Part shown: piece by piece, positions 9,691 through 19,242 of the stretch
How the letters are laid out: each line of letters begins with the position of its first letter
Position numbering within the stretch: position 1 is the first letter of the stretch
DNA from: Bacteroides caccae
GTDB taxonomy: Bacteria > Bacteroidota > Bacteroidia > Bacteroidales > Bacteroidaceae
Direction of reading: 5' to 3'
DNA length: 64,000 bases
Assembly: GCF_002222615.2 (NCBI RefSeq)
Contig: NZ_CP022412.2
Location: 2,542,001 to 2,606,000, forward strand
Made by a program: the position numbers and the translations under genes
The notes under the pieces: generated by a model
Seen by the model: the letters and a program-made list of their open reading frames with translations, nothing else
Told to the model about the DNA's origin: nothing
The model's database searches: none

Positions 9691-11850
9691 TTATTCTACG
9701 ATTGTCATTTCATTAATCAGGTGTCCGCAGTTTCCTAGTTTTTCAAGGATGAACAATACATAACGGATATCCAGGTTGATACAACGTTGCAGGTTATTGT
9801 CAAAGTTGATATCGCCACTCAATGATTCCCAGTTGCCGTCAAAGGCACAACCGATCAGTTCCCCATTCTCATTCAATACTGGGCTTCCGGAGTTACCTCC
9901 GGTAATATCGTTTGTAGATAGGAAGCAGACAGGCATATCACCGTTGGGTAATGCATAGCGACCATAATCTTTCTTCTCGATCAACTCTTTCAGTTTGGCG
10001 GGTACTACAAATTCGCGGTCTTCCGGATTTTCTTTTTCAAGAATACCTTTAGTTGTCGTATAGTAGTTGTAGTGTACTCCGTCTTTCGGATCGTAAGGTT
10101 TCACGTTACCGTATGTCAGACGAATGGTAAAGTTGGCATCCGGATAAGAAGGAACTGGCTGTTTCATTTCGCCAAGACCACGGATATAGGTCTTGTGAAG
10201 TAAAGTCAACTCTTTATCCATATCTTCTAATTGAGAAACAATTTTCTCAAATTGGTCATATTTAGACTGACAGTATTGCAAAGCCAAATCATTATCGATA
10301 GCCTTTACAGACGGTTTCTTGACAAACTTCTCAAAGTTCTCACGGTTAGAGAAAATAGAGTTGTCATACATATCATCGACAAACTTGTCATAGTTACCTT
10401 TATATTTCTGCTCAATGACTTTGTAGATAGACAGACGCTGGTCTGCCGGAATCATTTCTGCATAAAGGGGAAATAAAACTTTAGCTACTTTACGGTCTAC
10501 CTCATGGTCATAGTCCTTATTGTGAATACTTTCATACGTATCTTTCAGCGCTTCGATACGTACTTTTATCAGAGAATCATTCTTCTCTATCAATGCTTCA
10601 CGTGTCTTAGCCAGCATGACACTTCCAAATTCGATTGCTCCGAAGAACGTTTCTCTCAGACAGGTGAACTGATAGTTGAGAGGTGCTGTCTTAGCTACCA
10701 GATCATCTATTTTTTTCACTACCGTTGCATAATCAGCATTATTCTTTTCCTTTGCAAATTCTGCAAATTTAGCTTCTTGCGCAGCTTTCGTACCCAATAC
10801 ATCGTTGTCGATGATTGCCCTGTTCATTCCGATAGAATTTTTCCAGTAGTTACTGGAACCGGCATATTTGTTTGCATACTGGATGCGGATTTTATCACTT
10901 GCATTCATCACTTCCTTCAATACAGCCAGACGGGCACCGCGGATACGGATACGCGGGTCGTTTTCCGATTCCATGCGTTCTTTTACTTCCGATACGGTCA
11001 GATAACGGCTTGTACTTCCGGGGAATCCCATAATCATTGCATAATCTCCTTCTTTCAAACCTTTGAGCGAGATAGACAAATGTTTTTTTGTTTTCAAAGG
11101 AGTATTGTTTGCGCTGTATTCTGCCGGTTCTCCGTTAGCATCCGCATAAATACGGAACATGGAGAAATCACCGGTGTGACGGGGCCACATCCAGTTATCC
11201 GTTTCGCCACCGAACTTACCGATAGAGGAGGGGGGAGCGGCAACCATACGTACATCCGGATATATTTTCTTATAAAATAGATAGAATTTGTTTCCGGCAT
11301 AAAATGGAAGTGCTTGTGGAACGATTCCTTTTTTATCTTTCAGATCGCTTTTATTGTAAAGCTCGTTGGCCAGTTTCTGAAGAAAAGCACTACTGAAAGA
11401 TTCAGATTCGGTAATTTCTTTAGCGGCAATCTTTGCATTGACAATATCCGTGATATCTTCGATACGTTCGATAAATGTGAACTTCAATCCCGGAGTCGGA
11501 AGCTCCTTGTCTCTGGATGTAGCCCAGAAACCGTCTGTCAGGTAGTCATGTTCTACGCTACTGTGCTGCTGGATGGAAGCATAACCACAGTGATGATTTG
11601 TCAGAATTAAACCTTCAGGTGAGATAATTTCCCCCGTACATCCTCCTCCGAAGATACCGACTGCATCTTTCAAAGAGACGCCGTTCGGGTTATATAAGTC
11701 CTGGGCTTCCAGTTTCAATCCTTGTTTTTTCATCATATCTATGGAATGTTGCTGTTGCATTAATTGCAATAACCACATACCTTCATCCGCTTTAGCGGAG
11801 CACACGATGAGCGCTGTCAGCGCTAATAAATAAAGTCTTAGTCTGTTCAT
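9691..11850 (-). CDS. S46-family dipeptidyl-peptidase, DPP7-type (hydrophobic P1)
   Basis: A 719-residue paralogue of the neighbouring gene, with a signal peptide (about residues 1-21, ending CSAKA). The S46 triad motifs are [15 protein letters not shown], the [14 protein letters not shown] region and Ser654 in GGNSGSP. The S1 position (nucleophile +18) is Gly672 (AFDGNWES). By the published Gly-versus-Arg rule this predicts DPP7-like preference for hydrophobic P1 residues. It starts 31 bp after the maturase gene stop and abuts the DPP11-type gene, so all three are probably one minus-strand operon. Confidence 0.92.
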   Translation of the reverse strand: MNRLRLYLLALTALIVCSAKADEGMWLLQLMQQQHSIDMMKKQGLKLEAQDLYNPNGVSLKDAVGIFGGGCTGEIISPEGLILTNHHCGYASIQQHSSVEHDYLTDGFWATSRDKELPTPGLKFTFIERIEDITDIVNAKIAAKEITESESFSSAFLQKLANELYNKSDLKDKKGIVPQALPFYAGNKFYLFYKKIYPDVRMVAAPPSSIGKFGGETDNWMWPRHTGDFSMFRIYADANGEPAEYSANNTPLKTKKHLSISLKGLKEGDYAMIMGFPGSTSRYLTVSEVKERMESENDPRIRIRGARLAVLKEVMNASDKIRIQYANKYAGSSNYWKNSIGMNRAIIDNDVLGTKAAQEAKFAEFAKEKNNADYATVVKKIDDLVAKTAPLNYQFTCLRETFFGAIEFGSVMLAKTREALIEKNDSLIKVRIEALKDTYESIHNKDYDHEVDRKVAKVLFPLYAEMIPADQRLSIYKVIEQKYKGNYDKFVDDMYDNSIFSNRENFEKFVKKPSVKAIDNDLALQYCQSKYDQFEKIVSQLEDMDKELTLLHKTYIRGLGEMKQPVPSYPDANFTIRLTYGNVKPYDPKDGVHYNYYTTTKGILEKENPEDREFVVPAKLKELIEKKDYGRYALPNGDMPVCFLSTNDITGGNSGSPVLNENGELIGCAFDGNWESLSGDINFDNNLQRCINLDIRYVLFILEKLGNCGHLINEMTIVE

Positions 11851-11881
11851 TTTTTAATGATAAAATTTGAATATATGATTG

Positions 11882-13126
11882 TTAGTCTTCAATTTCCAAT
11901 TCTCCGTTTTTCAATGCTTCCATAATATTGGCGGGCGGACGTTGGTTCATCAGTTCGTTTTTCATGTAGTCCATGTAGGGAGCTACATGTTGGAAGAACT
12001 GATAGTATCCTTTACATAAGTAATTCAACCCGGGTTCGCCGTCGGCTGTCTGGCTGAAACGGTTCTTGGGACATTCTCCGTTGCAGGCAAAAAGGAAATC
12101 ACATTCTTTACATTGGGTGGGTAGAGATTGATATTTCATGTTTCCGAACTTGTGTTGACGTTCGCTATGCATCATTTCTACAAGTGTCTGGCTGTATATG
12201 TTTCCCAGTTTATATTCAGGGAATACAAAGTGGTCGCAAGAATAAACATCCCCGTTGAATTCCATAACACCAGCGTGTCCGCAGGTCTTCGCCATTGTAC
12301 AAATGCCAGGTTGTTCACCTACCCAGTTTGCTAAGGTGGAGTCGAATATCTGTATGTAGTATTTGCCTACATCTTCTTTCACCCATTCATCGAAAAGGGT
12401 ACAGAGAAATTTACCCCATTGTTCGGGGGTGATAGAGAAATCTGCCAGTTCACCTTTTTGGTTTTCTGCAAGAGAAGCGAGGTGGCGGCCGTCCTGATGT
12501 TCAAGGATACGTTCAACGATAGGTGCAAATTGGATATATTTGCAGTCTATCTCCTTGAAGAAATGATAAAAATCCAGTGGATAGTCAGCATTGAAGTCAT
12601 TAATAACCGCCATTGCATTCCATTCTACACCATGTTTTTTCAGAAGATTAATCCCTTGCATCACTTTGACGAAGGAGGGCTTCCCCATTTTATTTTTACG
12701 ATATTCATCGTGAAATTCTTGAGGTCCATCAATCGAAACGCCTACCAGCCAGTTATTTTCTCGGAAGAACTCGCACCATTCATCGGTCAGCATGGTTCCG
12801 TTGGTTTGGATGCAGTTATCGATCGTTCGTCCGCGGGCGTATTTCTTTTGCAGTTCCATAGCCTTTTTGTAGAAGGAGAGCGGGCGCATAAGTGTTTCTC
12901 CTCCGTGCCAGGTGAAAAGTACCTGTGGCATGGTCTGAGAGTTGATGTACTCGTCGATGAATTTTTCCAAAAGTTCATCGCTCATTACGTGTTTCGGGTT
13001 GTCTTTGTATAGATTCGCTTTTTCCAGATAGTAGCAATAATCGCATGCAAGGTTACATACGGCACCTACTGGCTTTACCATAACGTAAAGCGGTTTGGCA
13101 AAAGGAGCATAAGTTGATGTTTTCAT
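11882..13126 (-). CDS. chuR: Anaerobic sulfatase-maturating enzyme (radical SAM/SPASM)
   Basis: A 414-residue radical SAM enzyme that oxidises the active-site Ser or Cys of sulfatases to formylglycine without oxygen. The SAM cluster motif is C24-N-L-A-C28-D-Y-C31. The C-terminal SPASM region supplies further cysteines (CTMAKTCGHAGVMEF, YSCDHF, CKECDFLFACNGECPKNRF). The sequence closely matches my memory of the B. thetaiotaomicron enzyme (anSMEbt, ChuR). The open frame extends 96 codons further upstream, but the family starts at MKTSTYAPFAKPLYVMVKPV and a -7 box lies at 13132-13139, so the start is set at 13126. It would mature the Ser-type sulfatase at 3418-4968 and others. Confidence 0.95.
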   Translation of the reverse strand: MKTSTYAPFAKPLYVMVKPVGAVCNLACDYCYYLEKANLYKDNPKHVMSDELLEKFIDEYINSQTMPQVLFTWHGGETLMRPLSFYKKAMELQKKYARGRTIDNCIQTNGTMLTDEWCEFFRENNWLVGVSIDGPQEFHDEYRKNKMGKPSFVKVMQGINLLKKHGVEWNAMAVINDFNADYPLDFYHFFKEIDCKYIQFAPIVERILEHQDGRHLASLAENQKGELADFSITPEQWGKFLCTLFDEWVKEDVGKYYIQIFDSTLANWVGEQPGICTMAKTCGHAGVMEFNGDVYSCDHFVFPEYKLGNIYSQTLVEMMHSERQHKFGNMKYQSLPTQCKECDFLFACNGECPKNRFSQTADGEPGLNYLCKGYYQFFQHVAPYMDYMKNELMNQRPPANIMEALKNGELEIED

Positions 13127-13131
13127 AGCTG

Positions 13132-13139
13132 CAAAATTA
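13132..13139 (-). promoter_or_regulatory. -7 promoter element for the maturase/S46 operon
   Basis: TAATTTTG on the minus strand matches TAnnTTTG and ends only 5 nt before the maturase ATG, implying a leaderless or nearly leaderless mRNA. It also argues against any upstream start. Confidence 0.55.
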
Positions 13140-13254
13140 GATAAACTAAATGAAAAAAAGCGCCTTATACCTATGTTTATAAGGATTATTAAAGAAAAGA
13201 CTCTTACAAGTTTTAAATATTGATAAAATGTTTCTTTGAAGTCCGAATCAGTTG

Positions 13255-13262
13255 TACCTTTG
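13255..13262 (+). promoter_or_regulatory. -7 promoter element for the DUF4369-like lipoprotein gene
   Basis: TACCTTTG matches TAnnTTTG, with a TTTG 16 bp upstream (13235-13238). It lies inside the longest open frame starting at 13236, so it favours the GTG start at 13290. Confidence 0.6.
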
Positions 13263-13289
13263 TACTCGGAATTTAATGAATGGACGAAC

Positions 13290-14018
13290 GTGAATAAAAT
13301 TTTGCCTTTTTTACTTCTGCTTCCGTTTCTGGCTTCGTGTACTAGTAAGTATAGGATAGAAGGAACATCTTCAGTAAACAGTCTGGATGGAAAAATGCTG
13401 TATCTAAAGACCATGCGTGACGGGGAATGGGTGAAGCTGGACTCTGCTGAGGTAGTGCATGGACTGTTCTCTATGAAAGGAAAAGTAGACTCCGTACAAA
13501 TGGTGACGCTTTATATGGATGATGAGAGTATCATGCCGATTGTATTGGAAAGCGGTAAGATTAAAGTTACCATTAGCAATACGGATTTAAAAGCAGCAGG
13601 AACTTCCTTGAATGCAGCACTGTATGACTTCATTGACAAAAGAAATGCATTGGAAGAAAGTATTGGGGAGCTGGAACAAAAGGAAACTCGTATGGTAATG
13701 GAAGGGAATGATTTGGAAGAAATTCATGCACAGCTGATGGTGGAAGGTGATTCGCTGATGACGGCAATGAACCAGTATGTGAAGACGTTCATTTCAGATA
13801 ATTATGAGAATGTGTTGGGACCTAGCGTATTTATGATGCTTTGTAGTTCTTTGCCATATCCTATTATGACACCTCAGATTGATGATATCATCAAAGATGC
13901 TCCTTATTCTTTTAAGAGTAATAAACTTGTGAGAGAGTTTTTGTCTAAAGCAAAAGAAAATATGAAGTTGATAGAAGAACATCAACGGTTGGAGCAAAAT
14001 ACATCAACGAATAAATAA
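13290..14018 (+). CDS. DUF4369-like lipoprotein
   Basis: A 242-residue predicted lipoprotein starting at GTG 13290 (VNKILPFLLLLPFLASC, lipobox LASC). The longer frame from 13236 would place the promoter inside the coding region and bury the signal peptide. The N-terminal half (YRIEGTSSVNSLDGKMLYLK to ESGKIKVTISN) resembles the beta-rich DUF4369 domain often found at the start of Bacteroidetes thiol-disulfide proteins. No thioredoxin domain follows. The second half is helical and acidic (EESIGELEQKETRMVMEGND). The role is unknown; it is probably anchored in the envelope. Confidence 0.8.
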   Translation: MNKILPFLLLLPFLASCTSKYRIEGTSSVNSLDGKMLYLKTMRDGEWVKLDSAEVVHGLFSMKGKVDSVQMVTLYMDDESIMPIVLESGKIKVTISNTDLKAAGTSLNAALYDFIDKRNALEESIGELEQKETRMVMEGNDLEEIHAQLMVEGDSLMTAMNQYVKTFISDNYENVLGPSVFMMLCSSLPYPIMTPQIDDIIKDAPYSFKSNKLVREFLSKAKENMKLIEEHQRLEQNTSTNK

Positions 14019-14036
14019 GTCAGGAGATTTTTTTTG

Positions 14037-14044
14037 TATATTTG
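14037..14044 (+). promoter_or_regulatory. -7 promoter element before the 41-residue lipoprotein
   Basis: TATATTTG matches TAnnTTTG and lies 19 bp before the ATG at 14064. Confidence 0.5.
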
Positions 14045-14063
14045 TGCAAAAGCTCCAGATAAA

Positions 14064-14189
14064 ATGAAAACGACTGTTAGTGTATTCGCCGCTTTCTTTT
14101 TTATTTCTGTGTTATCGGTTTCTTGTCAGGGAGATCCGGGTGATTTTAATACGACTTTTTCTGAAATAGAAAAGTTGATGAATACGTAG
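14064..14189 (+). CDS. Tiny predicted lipoprotein (41 residues)
   Basis: A short frame below usual gene-calling limits: MKTTVSVFAAFFFISVLSVS then Cys21 and about 20 polar residues ending LMNT. The hydrophobic core and lipobox (SVSC) make a convincing lipoprotein signal. A consensus -7 box sits just upstream, 19 bp from the previous stop region. After signal processing only about 21 residues would remain. It could instead be the 5' remnant of a decayed lipoprotein gene. Function unknown. Confidence 0.45.
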   Translation: MKTTVSVFAAFFFISVLSVSCQGDPGDFNTTFSEIEKLMNT

Positions 14190-14253
14190 CCCGCGATACA
14201 GCCTTGTATCATGGTAGAGTAATGCTGGAGTCTGCCCACATATAATACATATA

Positions 14254-15012
14254 TTATCGGTCTTGGTCTTCGTTTTTTACCATTCCTTTATATTTCTCCG
14301 GAAGTGCACTCTCTACGGCAGTATAGGCTTCGGCCATAGTAGCTTTGATATTCTCCATTCCTTTTCCTTTGGGAGGAATAGGATCGTGAATTGTCAGGAT
14401 CATGCGATGGCGGTGTATCCATTTTCCGGTACGTGGCAGGATTTCAAACGAACCGTCAATGGTGACAGGTACAACAGCTAGTTGTAAATCATCCGCTAAC
14501 TGAAAAGCTCCCTTCTTGAAATATCCCATGTGTCCTGTGAAAGTACGTGCTCCTTCGGGGAAAACAACCAGAGAAACACCGTCTTTCAACGAGGCTTTAG
14601 CCTGTTGAATGGTCTCCAACACTTTTTTCGGTCCCGAACGGTCTACGAAGATATGTCCCGCGCTTTCACAGGCTTTTCCTACAAACGGTAGTTTACGCAG
14701 ACTTTTTTTCATCATCCACTTGAAGTTTCTTCCGATGAAACCGTAAATAAGGAATATATCGAATGAACCCTGATGATTAGGTACGAAAATATAGGATGTC
14801 TTGCCGTGTAACTTTTCACGTCCACGAATCTTTACAGGAATTAATAGAAAAAGACAAATTAATTGTGACCATATTTTTCCTGGATAATATCCCCAAAAGT
14901 GAGCTCCTCCCACGAGAGAACCTACGATAGTGACGATTGCCGTGAGGATAGTCAATACCAATAAAATAGGCAAAGCAATACAAATTTGATAAATATAATA
15001 CAGTATCTTCAT
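14254..15012 (-). CDS. plsC: 1-acyl-sn-glycerol-3-phosphate acyltransferase (PlsC family)
   Basis: 252 residues, with N-terminal membrane helices (about 5-35 and 45-62). Acyltransferase block I is N79-H80-Q-G-S-F-D85 (HX4D), and block III is FPEGART, followed by KKGAFQLA and VVPVTIDGS. It would acylate lysophosphatidic acid to phosphatidic acid at the inner membrane during phospholipid synthesis. It is transcribed alone, with a TATATTTG box at 15033-15040. A second HX4D acyltransferase lies at 36979-37533 and is shorter and divergent. Confidence 0.92.
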   Translation of the reverse strand: MKILYYIYQICIALPILLVLTILTAIVTIVGSLVGGAHFWGYYPGKIWSQLICLFLLIPVKIRGREKLHGKTSYIFVPNHQGSFDIFLIYGFIGRNFKWMMKKSLRKLPFVGKACESAGHIFVDRSGPKKVLETIQQAKASLKDGVSLVVFPEGARTFTGHMGYFKKGAFQLADDLQLAVVPVTIDGSFEILPRTGKWIHRHRMILTIHDPIPPKGKGMENIKATMAEAYTAVESALPEKYKGMVKNEDQDR

Positions 15013-15032
15013 AGGGTTGGATTTTTATCCTG

Positions 15033-15040
15033 CAAATATA
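15033..15040 (-). promoter_or_regulatory. -7 promoter element for plsC
   Basis: TATATTTG on the minus strand, 20 bp before the plsC ATG. Confidence 0.6.
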
Positions 15041-15095
15041 CATGATTATTTGGTAAAAAAGAGAGGTGGATACGATATAATCTTTTTGATTGTAC

Positions 15096-15103
15096 TATTT
15101 TTG
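15096..15103 (+). promoter_or_regulatory. -7 promoter element for sbcDC
   Basis: TATTTTTG matches TAnnTTTG and lies 30 bp before the sbcD ATG. Confidence 0.5.
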
Positions 15104-15133
15104 TATCTTATTATATGAGATAGTTACAAAAAT

Positions 15134-16381
15134 ATGATACGTATATTACATACTGCCGACTGGCATTTGGGGCAAACTTTCTTCGGGTATGACCGTGCCG
15201 GTGAACATGAAGTCTTTTTGAACTGGCTGGCCGGAGAAATTCGTGAAAGGGAGATTGATGCACTGATTATAGCCGGAGACGTTTTTGATGTTTCCAATCC
15301 TTCTGCTGCGTCTCAAAGCCTGTATTATCATTTTATTTATCGAGTGACGGCGGAGAATCCCACTCTTCAGATTGTGATTGTTGCCGGCAATCATGATTCT
15401 GCGGCGCGGTTGGAAGCTCCTTTACCCTTGCTGCAAGCGATGCGGACGGAGGTTCGGGGGGTAGTACGCAAGTCGGACGATGGGGAAATTGATTACGATC
15501 ATTTGACGGTTGAGTTAAAGAACCGTGACGGGGAGGTGGAATTGCTTTGTATGGCAGTTCCTTTTTTGCGGCAGGGAGATTATCCGACAGTCCCGACAGA
15601 AGGTAATCCGTATGCGGAGGGAGTCCGGGAGCTTTATACGCAGCTTTTGCAAAGGCTATGGAAGCGACGGAAAGAGAATCAATCTATACTTGCTATCGGC
15701 CATTTACAGGCTATCGGTTCGGAGATTGCGGAGAAAGATTATAGCGAACGTACAGTGATTGGTGGTTTGGAATGTGTGTCACCTGATGCATTTTCCGAAC
15801 AAATTGCTTATACGGCTCTTGGTCATATTCATAAGGCGCAACGCGTATCCGGCAGGGAGAATGTGAGATATGCCGGAAGTCCCATTCCGATGTCTTTTGC
15901 AGAGAAGCATTATCATCACGGGGTCGTGGAAGTGACTTTCGACGGAGGGTGTGCGGTAGATATAATGCGGGTGGAATGCCCGAGGTTAATACCTTTGATG
16001 AGCGTGCCGAATGGAGAACCTGCGTCTCCGGAAATTGTGTTGGAAATCTTGAAAGAGTTGCCGGTAACGGAAGGAGCAGAACCTTATCTGGAGGTAAAAG
16101 TGTTGTTGGATGAACCGGAGCCAATGCTCCGGCAGGAAGTTGAGGAAGCATTGGCTGATAAAAATTATCGGTTGGCGCGTATTGTCTCTACTTATCGTAA
16201 TGAAACGGGAAATGCAGAGAAGGAAAATGAGAATTGGAAAAGAGGATTACAGGAAATGTCTCCGTTGCAGATCGCTCAATCTGCATTTGAAAAGATTTAT
16301 CAGGTGGAAATGCCTGAGGAGTTGACGGACTTGTTTCAGGAAGCCTACCTGGCTGCTACACGTAAAGAGGAGGAAGAATGA
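15134..16381 (+). CDS. sbcD: Exonuclease SbcCD, nuclease subunit SbcD
   Basis: A 415-residue Mre11-type phosphoesterase. The metal-binding motifs come in order: TADWHLG (residues 7-13), AGDVFD, AGNHDS and LGHIH. With SbcC it forms an ATP-dependent nuclease that opens hairpins and processes blocked double-strand ends in the cytosol. The stop overlaps the sbcC start by 4 bp (ATGA at 16378-16381), the usual coupled arrangement. Confidence 0.95.
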   Translation: MIRILHTADWHLGQTFFGYDRAGEHEVFLNWLAGEIREREIDALIIAGDVFDVSNPSAASQSLYYHFIYRVTAENPTLQIVIVAGNHDSAARLEAPLPLLQAMRTEVRGVVRKSDDGEIDYDHLTVELKNRDGEVELLCMAVPFLRQGDYPTVPTEGNPYAEGVRELYTQLLQRLWKRRKENQSILAIGHLQAIGSEIAEKDYSERTVIGGLECVSPDAFSEQIAYTALGHIHKAQRVSGRENVRYAGSPIPMSFAEKHYHHGVVEVTFDGGCAVDIMRVECPRLIPLMSVPNGEPASPEIVLEILKELPVTEGAEPYLEVKVLLDEPEPMLRQEVEEALADKNYRLARIVSTYRNETGNAEKENENWKRGLQEMSPLQIAQSAFEKIYQVEMPEELTDLFQEAYLAATRKEEEE

Positions 16382-19242
16382 AGATATTAGCGATACGATT
16401 GAAAAATCTTACTTCGATAGAAGGAGCGGTAGAAGTTGATTTTGCAATGGAGCCGTTGAACTCGGCAGGAATATTTGCGATTTCAGGTGCTACGGGAGCT
16501 GGCAAATCTACTTTATTAGATGCATTGTGTCTGGCATTGTATGATAAAGCACCTCGTTTTGCAAATTCGGTAGAAAGTATAAATTTGGCGGATGTAGGAG
16601 ATAATCAGATTAATCAGTCGGATGTAAGGAATCTGCTTCGTCGTGGTACGACCGACGGATATGCAGAGGTTGATTTCTTAGGAGTCGATGGTCATAGATA
16701 CCGTTCTCGCTGGTCGGTGAGACGGACAAGAAATAAGGTGAGCGGTTCCTTGCAACCACAAACGATGGAAGTGAAAGAGCTGGATACAGGGAAAGAGTTT
16801 CAAGGAACCAAAAAGGAACTGCTGGCTCAACTGACAGAATTGGTGGGTTTGACGTATGAGCAGTTTACCCGGACTGTCTTATTGGCTCAAAATGATTTTT
16901 CTACATTCTTGAAATCGAAGGGAGTCGCAAAAGCCGAACTGCTTGAAAAATTGACGGGAACCGGTGTTTATTCCCGTATTTCTCAGGAAGTTTTTTTACG
17001 AAACAAGTTGGTACAGGAAGAAGTGACTACGATTCGAAATAGAATGAGTGTAATCGACCTCTTGCCGGAGGAAGAACTTCTTGCTTTACAGAAAGAAAAA
17101 GAATTGCTGATTGCGAAACGTGCAGTGGGGATTCAATTACTGGCGGAACAGAATGCCCGGTTGAACATTGTCCGTTCGTTAAAGATGCAGGAGGAACTTT
17201 GGAAAAAGAAGCAACAGGAAGAACAAGGCGAAGAGGCAAAGTTGAGACTCCTGCAGGAAACACTGGCTTCACAGGAAGAAGGGTTGGTACGTTTTAAAGC
17301 ACAATGGGAAGCTATACAACCGGATTTGAAGAAAGCCCGTCAGTTGGATGTGCAGATACAGTCTCAACAGGAAGGCTATAATCAGTTGCGGCAGATATTG
17401 GAAACAGCTTGCGGGCAGGTGGCGGAGCAGGAAGAGAAGATGCGGATGGCAACGAAACAGTTGCAGGGGGCTTATCGTTCATTAAACCGTTTGTTGACGA
17501 ATACGGAAACGGAGTCGTTGCCGCTTGAACAAGTAGAGGATATTCTACAGCAGGAAGAAGATAAACTGAAAGCCGCCATAAAAGCCAATGAGGAACGACT
17601 GGTCCGGCTAAATGCTTTTGATTATGTATCATTAGACGAAGAACAGAAGAAACTACAAAAAGAACTGGTTCGTCAACAGAATGTCCGGCAGTTGACTGAG
17701 TCGCAGGAGAAAGTGAAAACAGAAATAGTAAGACTGGAGAAAGAAACGGTTGATTGTTCGACGCAGTTAACAGAACAGGAAGCGACACGAAAAACGATTC
17801 AGCGTCTTTATGAAAATGCCCGTATGGCAGTGGGAAAAGACGTGAAAGCATTGCGTCAACAGTTACAGGAAGGAGAAGCTTGTCCGGTTTGCGGCAGTAC
17901 GTCACATCCTTATCACCGGGAACAGGAAGTAGTGGATATTCTTTTCCGAAATATAGAGCAGGAGTATAATACGGTGGTGATTGCCTGTCAGCAAACAAAT
18001 AATCAGCATATAGCCCTGCAACGTGATCTGGCGCATCAAAAAACTGTTGCCGGACAGATCAAAGAACAGTTATCAATATGGCAGAAAGAAGAAATTCATG
18101 CAGGAAACGAAGAACAGATACAGAACCGTTTACAGGAATTGGCAAAACGTATTCAGGAGTATAGTAGTCTCTATACGGAGTGGCAACAAAATGATGAGAC
18201 GATAAAGAAGATACGTGTCCATAGTGAGGCTTTGCGTGAAAATGTTTCCCAATGTCGTTTGACTATGCAGCAAGTTTCGTCCGCTAAAGAACAGTTGGCA
18301 CTATTACAAAACGCTGCTTCTGCCGAACAGAAACGCTTTGAAGTAGTAGAGAAAGCGTTGGATACACTTCGTCAGGAACGGTCGCAATTATTAAAAGGAA
18401 AGAGTGCGGATGAAGCGGAAGCCGCTGTAGCCAAAAGGGAAAAAGAGCTGACTCATGCTTTAGACGGGGCTCGGTTGGGAGTAGAAACTTCGCACAACCG
18501 TCTTTTAGGTTTACAAGGGGAAATGAAACAGATTGCCGCAACTGTCGGGGAATTGCAGGAGCAACAGAAAAAGATTGAATCTCCCGAACAACTTCCCGAA
18601 ATAATAAAGCAACAGCAGGAAGACAATCTAAATACGGAACGTAGCCTTTCTGCTATCGAAGTCCGCCTGTTGCAACAGGCAAAAAATAAAGTAACAGCCG
18701 AACTGATAGCTAAAGAGCTGGCCGAAAAGCAATTGATTGCCGAACGTTGGGCTAAACTGAACAAGTTGATCGGTAGTGCCGACGGAGCAAAGTTCAAAGT
18801 TATAGCACAAAGCTATACATTGAATTTATTGTTACTTCATGCCAACAAGCATTTGTCTTATCTATCCAAACGCTATAAATTGCAGCAAGTACCCGGCACT
18901 TTGGCGCTTCAGGTGATTGATTGTGATATGTGTGATGAAATACGGACTGTATATTCTCTTTCCGGAGGAGAGTCGTTTCTGATATCTTTGGCATTGGCAC
19001 TGGGACTGTCCTCGCTGTCGAGCAACAACCTGAAAGTAGAATCTCTTTTTATTGACGAGGGATTCGGCTCTTTGGATGCCGATAGCTTGCGGACAGCTAT
19101 GGAAGCGTTGGAACAATTACAGATGCAAGGAAGGAAAATAGGAGTAATTTCTCATGTACAGGAAATGAGTGAACGGATCTCCGTCCAGGTGCAGGTGCAT
19201 AAGAAAGTCAATGGAAAGAGCGTGCTTACCGTCGTAGGGTAA
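16378..19242 (+). CDS. sbcC: Exonuclease SbcCD, ATPase subunit SbcC
   Basis: A 954-residue Rad50-type SMC protein. Walker A is G37-ATGAGKS-T45. Long coiled coils rich in Q, E and K fill about residues 180-480 and 530-790. The zinc hook is C502-P-V-C505 in the middle. The ABC signature SGGES begins at 862 and Walker B (LFIDEGFG) follows at about 890. It partners SbcD, encoded just upstream. Its last 17 bp overlap the end of the convergent phosphoesterase gene. Confidence 0.95.
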   Translation: MKILAIRLKNLTSIEGAVEVDFAMEPLNSAGIFAISGATGAGKSTLLDALCLALYDKAPRFANSVESINLADVGDNQINQSDVRNLLRRGTTDGYAEVDFLGVDGHRYRSRWSVRRTRNKVSGSLQPQTMEVKELDTGKEFQGTKKELLAQLTELVGLTYEQFTRTVLLAQNDFSTFLKSKGVAKAELLEKLTGTGVYSRISQEVFLRNKLVQEEVTTIRNRMSVIDLLPEEELLALQKEKELLIAKRAVGIQLLAEQNARLNIVRSLKMQEELWKKKQQEEQGEEAKLRLLQETLASQEEGLVRFKAQWEAIQPDLKKARQLDVQIQSQQEGYNQLRQILETACGQVAEQEEKMRMATKQLQGAYRSLNRLLTNTETESLPLEQVEDILQQEEDKLKAAIKANEERLVRLNAFDYVSLDEEQKKLQKELVRQQNVRQLTESQEKVKTEIVRLEKETVDCSTQLTEQEATRKTIQRLYENARMAVGKDVKALRQQLQEGEACPVCGSTSHPYHREQEVVDILFRNIEQEYNTVVIACQQTNNQHIALQRDLAHQKTVAGQIKEQLSIWQKEEIHAGNEEQIQNRLQELAKRIQEYSSLYTEWQQNDETIKKIRVHSEALRENVSQCRLTMQQVSSAKEQLALLQNAASAEQKRFEVVEKALDTLRQERSQLLKGKSADEAEAAVAKREKELTHALDGARLGVETSHNRLLGLQGEMKQIAATVGELQEQQKKIESPEQLPEIIKQQQEDNLNTERSLSAIEVRLLQQAKNKVTAELIAKELAEKQLIAERWAKLNKLIGSADGAKFKVIAQSYTLNLLLLHANKHLSYLSKRYKLQQVPGTLALQVIDCDMCDEIRTVYSLSGGESFLISLALALGLSSLSSNNLKVESLFIDEGFGSLDADSLRTAMEALEQLQMQGRKIGVISHVQEMSERISVQVQVHKKVNGKSVLTVVG

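Noticed and set aside
10504-11280. 258-codon plus-strand open frame antisense to the DPP7-type gene
   Set aside because: It has low-complexity Phe/Cys/Ile-rich translation and lies wholly opposite a strongly supported gene; a shadow of codon use.
12419-13012. 197-codon plus-strand frame antisense to the sulfatase maturase
   Set aside because: Opposite a well-recognised radical SAM enzyme; the translation has no motif.
13127-13414. N-terminal extension of the sulfatase maturase by 96 codons
   Set aside because: The extension lacks family similarity, crosses the -7 box at 13132-13139, and overlaps the divergent lipoprotein promoter.
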